Below are positions 56,401 to 64,000 of a stretch of 64,000 bases of DNA, in pieces; the stretch's first letter is position 1; every line of letters starts with the position of its first letter. The position numbers and the translations under genes were made by a program. The notes beneath the pieces were generated by a model that had not been told where the DNA came from, ran no database searches, and saw only the letters and a list, made by a program, of their open reading frames with translations. Source of the DNA: Fratercula arctica (lineage: Eukaryota > Chordata > Aves > Charadriiformes > Alcidae); assembly GCA_947846985.1 (NCBI GenBank), contig CANTUZ010000007.1, forward strand, positions 33,174,355 through 33,238,354, in the 5' to 3' direction.

Positions 56401-59400
56401 CTCTTGGTTTTGTTAGAGTACCTGAAGAAAACAGAGTTACTGCAGAGCACGTTAGCAGTACCTGGGAAGTAGCAGGCATTTGAACAGCCATGCCACAGTA
56501 TTTTGGAAACTGTCTTTTTCCAGATCAATTTCTGACAAGACAAGCATGGTACATTGTAAATGCATCCAAAAGAACCCACAGAATTTCAGCCCAAAGTTGG
56601 CCTGTAACCTACCAGATGTAGCTACCCAAACCGTAGAGATCAAGAGTAGCTCTTTATCATATCTGAAATTAGCTCTTTAGGATTAGCACATTGAGGAGGA
56701 AAGTCCCACACAGGGTCAACAGAGATACTTTACATGGCAATACATTGAATCAAGCGTGAAAACAATTTGCATTACTAAAATATTGTATACTCCCTCTTCA
56801 AGTAACAGATTTTGGAATAGAAGCCAAAAGCTTTACATTCTGATGCAATAAAAGCTACAACCTGAAACACAGTCAGTTACAAGGATGGTGGTGGGTTTTG
56901 GGGTTTTTTTTTGGTTGGTTGGTTTTTGGTTTTTTTTTTTTTTTTTGGGGGGGGGGGGCATGAGGGGGAGAATGTGGCGAAGAAATCAAATCAGACAGTT
57001 ATAGTGAAAATACACTTTTCAAAACAGTGCAAAAAGGAATACCTGGATTTCACAGGCCCTACCTATATGTAGCCAGTTCTTTCCGTCACTCGTCCCTGAA
57101 TGAAAAACTACTCTCTCCATCAACAGAGAGCATAGGAGATTCAGGAACCTGAACTAAAGGTAGTAAGTCTGACCAAATCATGTCATCTGCTGGATCTATA
57201 AATGGCTATTAGAATAAGCCAGCTATGACACACAGACTTTCAACATAGCCAGTGTATGGGGGATATTTAAAAAGCCTGTGTACTTCAAGCAATGTACAGA
57301 GATAACACACACTACTTGAACAACAAAGACGTGTATGGCCAGCCAGTTTTGCACTGCTGCTCTTCAGAGTAGGCTACAGCTACTCTGTCCAGAACTACAC
57401 ACAACCAACAATCTTTATTAGCTAAGACAAGACACTGCATCATGGAATGGATTTATCTGCCTAATAAGATGTGTGCAGTGATGCAATGGTGGCATGCTTG
57501 GGCACCACAGCATTCCCCTCCTAGATAAAAACAAGTTACATAGCATAACAGCAAGCAGAACTGTTATTCCTGTAGTGGAGAGGCACTTAGCTTACAATAA
57601 GGACAGCAGACACCTTGATCTTTCAGTTATTAAACAAAGGTCTATGAATTACAGGCTCCGTTTATTCCTTGTGAGACATAAACATGGCAGAATGCGGGGA
57701 TAAATTAACAATGAAAAAAATCTAATATGTATATGCCTGTTGCACTGCTTATCAAGCTTGGCTGTCTGATGCAACCTTGCACGGTATGCCAATATTCTTA
57801 AAACGTAACAGCAAGCTGACTAAAGATTACCACTTTCAAAGTGAAGTCCACATTCAGATGATAAAGCTGAAAGCTCTTTCTGAGCTGCTCTGCTGGTAGG
57901 CACTAAGTTGGCCTTTGCACGCTCTTTGCTTAACAGCTGAAATGTACTTTAAGCACTGTCATTATTGATGACAGTATATGAAAAGTCTATGCACCCAAGG
58001 AACAAGATGACCCAACACTTTATCCCCCGTTTATGATACCAACGAATGACATTTTGGAGCCATACAGGAAAACACCACAATAACCCACTGAACTGTGCAA
58101 CAGCACAACTTTATAAATACACAGATTTATTTTTTTAAAATCAGTTATCAGAAAAATGATTACTTCCCCAAGAACCAGTATGATATAGGCCATGCACCCT
58201 CTCCCTTGGTATTAATTTCTTTAGGATGATGTCTAAAGCTGCAGTAATCACATACTTGAGTCAGGTATGAACTTGCTATTCAGAACTGGGAATTAAAACA
58301 TTTTTAGCATAAGCATCCATAGTATTATTTCTCACTCCCTGTGAGCTGCAAAGAACTATTTCTTCTCACTATAGATATGCTGTTAAGTTTCCATGGAGAA
58401 TGCAAGTCAGAAGTGTGCTGAAGAGCAGCACTAGTAAAAACAGAATACCATCATTACCTCGAGGCAGATCACTGCCACTAGGATCACAAGAGTAAGGTGG
58501 AAGAACGGCACCAGCTTCTCCCACCTCACTGACTGGAGGAAGAGGAGCTGAGTAAATTGGCAATGGCACTGAAGAAACAGCTACAATTAGAAGGAAAAAA
58601 CAGTCAAGTCAAATTTGCAATGGCATGTCAAACGATGAAGATGCTAAGTTACGCAATTAAGCATGCACTAATTTGTCATCTCAGTGGCCCTAAACACAAG
58701 CTTTAACAAAGTTCACTTTAGAAATCACTTTAAAAGAAGTCAAAAAGAAACTTAAAAAAACAGATGTGAAGGTTCCAATCTCACAAGCCTTAACTGTACG
58801 TCTATCAGCAAGCTTCATATTCCAGTTAAGAATAAAGGTCTTTTTCAATCATTTCTCCACACTAGAAGACAGGCCAGACTTCCCTTACATAACTGTCTGT
58901 CCTAGAGCAACAGGGAACAGACAAATCACTTTAAGTGACTTAAACGAAGAGTTACTTTGAAATCCAAGTCCATAGCCATCATATGTGTACTCTACCTGTC
59001 CTCCCTATAGAAAGGGGAGATACTATGACTGGCTGAACTGCTGTTTGTGGGGGAACTGTTGTTGTGACACTGGCTGGAGTGGAGGCAGCAGAATTTGAGG
59101 AGAAGCCTGAAGCTGGAGCAGCATAAACACCTGTTGAGGTTGAGACTGCTGCAGAGTTCACCAACACCTGGAAAAGAGTCAGAGTATTCAGCAGACCGCG
59201 TCTACAACTGGCTTTGTCAAAGATTATGGAAACATCATGTAGTTCAAAAATTCTCACTTCACATAAATGCATTTTGGAAGTCCTAACTGTAAAGGCAGCT
59301 AACTATCCCCGTTCTCTAAAACTTGGCTTGGTAATACCAGTTTAGAGTTGCAGATACCTGTAAGGCATCTTCTCACCCTTCTGTTTTGCTTATATTTACA

Positions 59401-62400
59401 GGGAATTGTATTCTTTGCTACAGGATGCTGTAAGAGGCAGGTAAAGGGATCCCACAAATTGTCACTAACCAAGCAGAGCGGTCACCTCTTCACAGGGCTA
59501 CCACAATGAAGTACTAGATACTACCTTCTGGGGATAGCTGTAGGAAGCCACTCCATCTTGAGGTGACACAGAGACTGCCCCTTCTTCCTGAAGGGATTCC
59601 AAAGTAAAGCACGGTCCATTTAAGAGGCAAGGAAGTCACAAGGCACACACACACCCCCCACACCCCTCAATTTTTTTATTCATTTATGGACTATATACAC
59701 ACACACAGAGGATGTTTCGTAACTTCAGTGAAAGCAGTTTTGTTGTGACACACATAAGGCTGGCTTTCACACGCACTGTAGACCAGTAGGTGACTCAAGA
59801 TTTAGTTCCAGATTAAAAAAAAAAATAATATTCCAAAGCCAATTCTATCAGAGGTGAGATCTCTCCAGCCCCACAGTGGTAGAATGAGACTAACTGGAGT
59901 AGGACATGAAGGGTAGCATGATAAAAGCAAGTGGTGTCTGGAGCAGAAAAAGAAAAGTAAACAGCACTCAAATACATGCTTTCTCTTTGCAGAGGGGAAG
60001 GTGCAAGAGTCATTGATGCATCTAGTACAATTCAGACTATACTCACAGACTCAGATAAAAACCTCATCGTTTAGGTAGGAAAAGGGGGGTGAGAATATAA
60101 ATGAAACAGTCATTCCTTTTCTCCAAAAGAAGTTTGACCTACTGTGTTAAGCCTACATCCAAGGACAGTTTCTACGAAGAATGCAACACACTTCAAGGAT
60201 TCCTCATCTGAACAGACAGTGACTAAAGCTTACCAAATTTACTGTAGGTTCTGCTGAACTAAATACCGTTGCAGTTTCACAGTCAGGATCTGGAGGGCAT
60301 AGGCAAAATTAATTGAAAAAAAGCAGTATTATATCTAATCCTTCAGAAACTTATAAAAAGGTCATAATGACTGTATTACATTCACTGAGTGTTCTGTCAG
60401 TAAAGACAAAAGCGATACTTACCTGGAGGTGCATAGATATATTCTTCATGAAACTTCCCTACAAGGGAGAGAACAGGAAGCTTTGATTCAGGGGGGGGGA
60501 AAAAAAGAATAAAAAAAAAAAAGCTTAAAGTTGAAGATACCACAGTTACATTTCAGTGCCTCCATTAATAAGCTGCTTTCAGTATCATCTTGTTTTGTGC
60601 AGAAAAGGTAGTGAAACACTCAAGATATACTCATTTTGTTACTCCAACAGCTATCAAGATTACCATTACCAAATTTACACCATGCATTTTTAAGCAGCAA
60701 CTTAGCTTGCTACAGATCTATGCAATCACAAGGGTCATGGTGTAGCAAGCTTAAACATAACACATCTCTATAAGACAACGATAAAAAATAACGTGCTCAC
60801 AGACATGTTCAAAGCTCACAATAAAGAGATATTCAGGAGATGTTAAGGAACCTACTTTGACAATGAAAAGCACACTGAAGGTCTTCTAAACTGTCTTTTC
60901 TCTTCACACACTAATCATTTCACAACTCACCACTTTCACTTGTTTCTTCTTCCTCTTCTGAGGAATTCAGTGTCTGCTTGTTAGGTGGAACAGAATTTGG
61001 GCCTCTCCTTGCTACCCAAAATCCTGCTGGACCATGGACAATAGGAGCAGGGCTGCCCTGGCTCTAAAAAGCAAAGTCAGAAGCATGCATTTAGAAAGAG
61101 TTTAAAGGCTTTGCATGCTCTACACACACACACACAGAGTAGAAACAGGCTGGCAGACCAAGCTTGCTGCAACCAAAACTTACTAGAATTACAATTTGTG
61201 TGTCTGTTCCTAGGCACCTTGACTGCAGCAAAAGAGTTGTGGACATGTTTATGTTCCTTACCTTTTGTTCTGCCCAGCATACCTAAGGTAATTTATCATT
61301 GAAGACCTACCGCCATCCTGTGCAATACTGTCAAGTTGCTCCCTCCCAGAACTTAGCTTCATCTCAAGCTCCAAAGATGAAAAGGAGGGAGCAGATCCCA
61401 GACAACAGCCAAGACTGCTACCCACCACATACTCCTGCGTTCCTCATTCCGGAGCATTCCCACCACACCAACAGCACATCAGTTCATCCAATTACTCTAA
61501 TCATCATGGAAAAAGGTTCTCTTTCTCACAAGTAGTGAAACCCACGGGTGGTTGCTGGCATAGACACCACTGTCTGCACTAACTTGACCCACACATGCAA
61601 GCCTGACTCTTTCAGAGAGCAGCACCCATCAAGGACTAAACTTTAACACTTCGCACACCCTTTGCCTTTGCATGATGTCAGGACTTAGTTGCACCACAAT
61701 TTAAAATACAGAGTTCTCTGAAGCAGGAATATAAGATTGAGATGCTTGAGTAAAAGGAGTTGATTCCCTTGTTTGTGATGGCTAAACTGACACTCAAAAT
61801 CCTCCTCAAGAAGACATGGTGACTATGAGACCAATAAAGTGATCGGAGAGGCTTGTAAGATTTCCAAGGTTGAAGCAGAGATGCCAAGTCAGAAGATTCT
61901 CCCACCAGGCCTCTAGTAGGATGGCAGAGTTTTCTGTGAGATGCATCTTTCCCCAGGAAATGTTATATTCCTTTACTAAGCAAGACAAGGAAGAGACAGA
62001 GAAAAGGCTTTGGCATTGACAATAACAAAGTCACTGAAAAAACATGAAAAACTATTTATTAGGAGCTGCAGGTATATAGTCTAGCAATGCGGAGGAAAAA
62101 CTAGTAAGCTCTAGCGATTTCATGTTGGGGAAAAAAAATTGCAAGGTAATCTGTCCTTATTCCTTGACACTCTTGGAGGAAAATCAGAACAGAGATTACA
62201 TGAGGACAAATGAAAAAATGGCTGCTGCTGAAACAGCCCTGAGCAGATTCTCTCTCTCCCATTTAAATACAAGTCGAGCATTTCTTAAGTTCACTGCTTC
62301 AACACAGCAAAAAGAAATTCAAACCTACCAGGGTTATTTTTGTTGGCTTTTTTTTTTTTAAGAATGATCTGCTTTCCTATTCAGTTACCTAAATATAAAT

Positions 62401-63995
62401 TGATTTTTTTTTTGTAGCTTATCCAGCTTTGTACTGGGCTTAGACTAAAAATAGAAGAAAAAGATTTATTTTAAAGTGTTATGAATACACTGCGCCACTT
62501 TATCTACAAGCCAACAGAAAGACTATTTGAAGAGAAGTCTAGATTTGGAATCTCCTCCTGTTTCTGTAGCAGACAAAACTGTTTCAAGGACAACATGCTA
62601 GCCCAAAACATCACAACTGTAAACTCAGAAGAACAGCCCAGGCTATTGCTCACCATACAGTTTCTGAATCTAGTTACAGAAATGATAAATTACAGTGTGG
62701 CAAACAACTGAAAAGCTTTCTCCCACAATATTTATTTAGAGCTAGACAGACATCCACAGTGGGAAGGGGCTGGTTTTTTGTGTTTTGTTTTCAAACTGCA
62801 ATAGAAAGGAGAAACATAACTCTACTGTTATGAAAACATACTAGAGAGAAAACAAGTGCTGCTGGTGAGGGGAGGGAGAAAGAAGGGGAACATCTAGAAA
62901 AACTGAGGCTTTAAGCAGATCATACAGGATCTAGATTCACTTTAGCCGCCTTCCCTTCTCAAAAAGACGTTCACTACTAAAGCTTACTCCAAGGGAAAAA
63001 AATACTGCTGTACACTCAGGTAGAGCAGTGCTGTGCATTTGTACAGCTTTCCCCTCTCCCTGCCCCCCTCCCTCTCTCTTTGAGAGGTTTTAACATATCT
63101 CTTGTTCATAACTTACTGGTAAATTGGGAAAAGCAGTGTCCTCCTCTCCTTCAATTTCATAGAAAGTTATAGTTTCTTCTGGTCCTTGAGGCTCCTCTCC
63201 ATTCCCCGGTACAAACCCATACTGACATTCCTTATTTACACACTGCATCTGACGGCGGCTACGGCTGTATGAGCTTTAAAAACAAGAAAGGAGGTTAAGA
63301 ATCATCACTATTGGAGTTTCACCTTGGTTTCATTACTCAATTTTAACTCTGTTCTTTTTGGAGAGGCACAATAAACCCATGGTTTCATACTGTGTCATTA
63401 ACAGCCAACTCAGCCCTCCACATACCTCTCCCACCATCCTCCCCAACTCTTTTAGAGCAATGGTTTGTAAAGAGGTTTATATTCACTTACCAGGACCTGC
63501 AGGAGAAATTGTCATAGCTCTGATAGCATCTCTTTCCTGGACTGGGGTAGAATGCTATTTGAGGGCCAACCATGTTGTGCCTGTTTATAAATCGGGCAGA
63601 TCCCCTAAGTTTAAAGGGTAAAAGGTGCAATTACCAGGAAGTGCTTCTCAGATGGAACTCATTTGTAGTTTTACCTATTAAATAGCACAAACTCTCTCCT
63701 AACTAATCTGCACCAAGAATGAATAGAGTGGTGATCTCAGACAAGTTTTCAAAACTTCCATACCTCGTCATTCCAAATCCACGGCTATGTCTCTGAGGAG
63801 GATTCTGAGGATGATAGTGTTCATAAGGTGCCATGTTTCCACCACCCTGTGAGCAGTGAACTGGAGGAGAGCGCCCCGAACTGTGCTGTAGCCGGGGTGG
63901 AAGAACTGGCTGGCCCCTGCTATAAGCCACAGTCATAAAGACTTCCTTTCCACGAACTTTCTTAAGCATTCTCTTCCGTGTTTTCATATCCATTT
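50194..63995 (-). CDS. ALG13: ALG13, UDP-GlcNAc transferase subunit, long form (partial gene, last 12 coding exons)
   Basis: ALG13 pairs with ALG14 on the ER to add the second GlcNAc to dolichol-PP-GlcNAc in N-glycosylation. The long vertebrate form also carries an OTU-type domain, a Tudor domain and a long disordered tail. Only that tail is in the window. Exons in transcript order: 63995-63764, 63604-63491, 63273-63117, 61063-60931, 60458-60423, 60289-60234, 59587-59525, 59167-58996, 58580-58458, 53407-53367, 52525-52342 and 50441-50194. All introns are GT-AG and frames are consistent, giving 518 residues. Diagnostic blocks known from mammalian ALG13: [73 protein letters not shown] and the end VPQGM. 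The catalytic GT28 part, OTU and Tudor lie beyond base 64000. The gene converges on TRPC5, as in human. Confidence 0.95.
50775..50945 (+). mobile_element. CR1 LINE 3' fragment
   Basis: Typical CR1 3' tail: GTGGATGCCCCATCCCTGAA, GTTCAAGGCCAGGTTGGACG, GGGCTTTGAGCAACCTGGTC, GTCCCTTCCAACCCTAACC, ATTCTATGAATCTATTC. It is 5'-truncated, non-coding and antisense to ALG13 in its last intron. The left boundary is approximate. Confidence 0.93.
51300..51851 (-). mobile_element. Solo LTR of an avian endogenous retrovirus
   Basis: A 552-bp element with TG...CA ends (minus-strand start at 51851, end at 51300) and matching 5-bp flanks ACAGC at 51295-51299 and 51852-51856, which I read as the target-site duplication. 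On the minus strand it has a TATA box (TATATAAA, 51635-51628) and an ATTAAA (51477-51472) in the order expected for U3-R-U5. Its terminal sequences resemble a family abundant in neoavian birds (TguLTR5-like, from memory). A 5-bp duplication suggests an ERVL-type integrase. No gag, pol or env remains; it is a recombination remnant in the sense orientation of ALG13. Confidence 0.88.
52342..52525 (-). CDS. ALG13: ALG13 coding exon (Pro/Tyr-rich segment)
   Basis: 184 nt encoding [20 protein letters not shown], then [20 protein letters not shown] and [20 protein letters not shown]. It matches [31 protein letters not shown] of human. The acceptor is TCAAAG and the donor GTTAGT at 52341. A 214-codon frame on the opposite strand is a shadow. 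Confidence 0.93.
52526..53366 (-). other. ALG13 intron, 841 nt
   Basis: GT-AG intron between the 41-nt and 184-nt exons; no further feature was recognised. Confidence 0.9.
53367..53407 (-). CDS. ALG13: ALG13 41-nt micro-exon
   Basis: Encodes [14 protein letters not shown], nearly identical to the human [14 protein letters not shown]. It sits after a 5.05-kb intron. The acceptor is TTTCAG and the donor GTAAGT at 53366. Ends in phase 0. Confidence 0.93.
53408..58457 (-). other. ALG13 intron, 5050 nt
   Basis: GT-AG intron. It includes a G/T-rich tract ending in 12 G (56887-56958) and a 215-codon open frame on the minus strand (54518-53871) that lacks an ATG at its first codon (GTG) and resembles nothing I know. 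No additional ALG13 exon was recognised. Confidence 0.88.
56887..56958 (+). repeat. T/G-rich tract ending in a 12-G run
   Basis: Alternating GG and T runs, then T17 (56930-56946) and G12 (56947-56958). In the ALG13 transcript it reads as C12 followed by A-rich/CC repeats. Confidence 0.85.
58458..58580 (-). CDS. ALG13: ALG13 coding exon (proline segment, [12 protein letters not shown])
   Basis: 123 nt encoding [20 protein letters not shown], then [20 protein letters not shown] and R. The conserved [12 protein letters not shown] fixes its place. The long uninterrupted proline run that mammals have just before it is missing; only PLPP and LPP remain. Phase 1 in and out. The acceptor is TTGTAG and the donor GTAATG at 58457. 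Confidence 0.93.
58581..58995 (-). other. ALG13 intron, 415 nt
   Basis: GT-AG intron between the Ser/Thr-rich and proline exons; nothing else was seen. Confidence 0.9.
58996..59167 (-). CDS. ALG13: ALG13 coding exon (Ser/Thr/Val-rich segment)
   Basis: 172 nt encoding [20 protein letters not shown], then [20 protein letters not shown] and [17 protein letters not shown]. Low-complexity and probably disordered; [11 protein letters not shown] aligns with QNAIQPLFVSP of human. The acceptor is TTCCAG and the donor GTAGAG at 58995. Leaves in phase 1. Confidence 0.9.
59168..59524 (-). other. ALG13 intron, 357 nt
   Basis: GT-AG intron; nothing else was seen. Confidence 0.9.
59525..59587 (-). CDS. 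ALG13: ALG13 coding exon, 63 nt
   Basis: Encodes [20 protein letters not shown] plus K in 21 whole codons (phase 0 to 0). It matches the SPQDTVTSYNYPQK segment of mammals. The acceptor is CTTCAG and the donor GTAGTA at 59524. Confidence 0.92.
59588..60233 (-). other. ALG13 intron, 646 nt, with CA/C repeat
   Basis: GT-AG intron. It has a (CA)n and C-rich patch (about 59643-59668), which in the transcript is GU/G-rich and begins about 57 nt after the upstream exon's splice partner at 59587 in reverse orientation, and a short (CA)n at about 59697-59708. Confidence 0.85.
60234..60289 (-). CDS. ALG13: ALG13 coding exon, 56 nt
   Basis: Encodes [19 protein letters not shown], matching the PDYETSGVYSTTASTANL region of mammals. 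The acceptor is CTCCAG and the donor GTAAGC at 60233. Ends in phase 0. Confidence 0.9.
60423..60458 (-). CDS. ALG13: ALG13 36-nt micro-exon
   Basis: Encodes [12 protein letters not shown] with split glycine codons at both ends (phase 1 in, phase 1 out). It corresponds to the HEEYLYR motif of human ALG13. The acceptor is TTGTAG and the donor GTAAGT at 60422. Skipping would not change frame. Confidence 0.9.
60459..60930 (-). other. ALG13 intron, 472 nt
   Basis: GT-AG intron. It carries adjacent G8-9 and A-rich runs at about 60490-60522 (plus strand), close to the acceptor of the 36-nt micro-exon. In RNA these give a U-rich and C-rich stretch compatible with a strong polypyrimidine tract. Confidence 0.88.
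60931..61063 (-). CDS. ALG13: ALG13 coding exon (acidic Ser/Glu segment)
   Basis: 133 nt encoding [20 protein letters not shown], then [20 protein letters not shown] and TSES. KQTLN is shared with mammals; the rest is diverged. The acceptor TTTTTAG ends at 61064 and the donor is GTGAGT at 60930. Leaves in phase 1. Confidence 0.9.
61064..63116 (-). other. ALG13 intron, 2053 nt
   Basis: GT-AG intron with a short (CA)n at about 61121-61136 and T runs near 62345-62360 and 62406-62415. No gene or RNA was recognised. Confidence 0.88.
63117..63273 (-). CDS. ALG13: ALG13 coding exon ([10 protein letters not shown] block)
   Basis: 157 nt encoding [20 protein letters not shown], then a Glu-rich stretch [20 protein letters not shown]. 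It begins by completing a cysteine codon and ends in phase 0. The donor is GTAAGT at 63116 and the acceptor TTAAAG before 63273. Confidence 0.93.
63491..63604 (-). CDS. ALG13: ALG13 coding exon (RFINRHNM block)
   Basis: 114 nt encoding [20 protein letters not shown], then [17 protein letters not shown]. It matches the conserved [21 protein letters not shown] block of mammalian ALG13. The acceptor is CTTAG (AG at 63606-63605) and the donor GTAAGT at 63490. The upstream intron is only 159 nt. Confidence 0.93.
63764..63995 (-). CDS. ALG13: ALG13 coding exon (post-Tudor basic segment)
   Basis: Encodes [18 protein letters not shown], then [20 protein letters not shown], then a Gly/His/Pro-rich part ending RGFGMTR. 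The acceptor is TGCAG in the last five bases of the window (AG at 63997-63996), so the exon start is visible but only just. The donor is GTATGG at 63763. 232 nt; the first two bases finish a split codon. Confidence 0.92.
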
Positions 63996-64000
63996 CTGCA

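Noticed and set aside
63302..63309. C-box-like TGATGA motif on the minus strand (snoRNA candidate in an ALG13 intron)
   Set aside because: No D box at suitable distance within the 217-nt intron, and the downstream bases are coding exon.

Overview
The window looks like nuclear DNA of a bird. It has large GT-AG introns, fairly AT-rich non-coding sequence, two CR1 LINE 3' tails with typical avian sequence, and a solo LTR of a family I know mainly from neoavian genomes. The species cannot be named from the sequence. A non-galliform (neoavian) bird is the best guess, resting mostly on the LTR family.

Two genes face each other. From the left edge to 36651 (+ strand) lie the last eight coding exons of TRPC5, a receptor-operated, calcium-permeable cation channel. 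The exons cover the pre-S1 elbow, S1-S6, the pore, the TRP box, the calmodulin/IP3-receptor-binding segment and the C-terminal PDZ-ligand tail VTTRL. They encode 689 residues. Known human residues fall at the expected spacing, so the first visible residue corresponds to about human residue 301. The ankyrin-repeat exons lie upstream of the window. Bases 1-4451 are intron. After the stop comes a long non-coding stretch (36652 to about 44100-44250) that is probably a long TRPC5 3' UTR. It carries several poly(A) hexamers, a CR1 fragment and a MIR/CORE-SINE-like element.

From the right edge down to 50194 (- strand) lie the last twelve coding exons of ALG13 (long, OTU/Tudor-containing form). They encode its C-terminal 518 residues, a largely disordered Pro/Ser/Tyr-rich tail ending in VPQGM. 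The glycosyltransferase, OTU and Tudor parts lie beyond base 64000. TRPC5 and ALG13 are also neighbours on human Xq23, and this synteny separates TRPC5 from its paralogue TRPC4. About 5 kb (44.25-49.47 kb) separates the likely transcript ends.

Beyond the two genes there are simple-sequence tracts, a few CpG/GC-rich patches in the large TRPC5 intron and AT-rich homeobox-like clusters that could be conserved non-coding elements. There is also a palindromic poly(A) region at 44.06-44.09 kb and a 10-bp tandem repeat just after the ALG13 stop codon. I saw no bacterial, CRISPR or defence-type features and no convincing third protein-coding gene. I found no wholly new system. The better leads are in 3'-end regulation, symmetric micro-exons and lineage-specific changes in the disordered tails.
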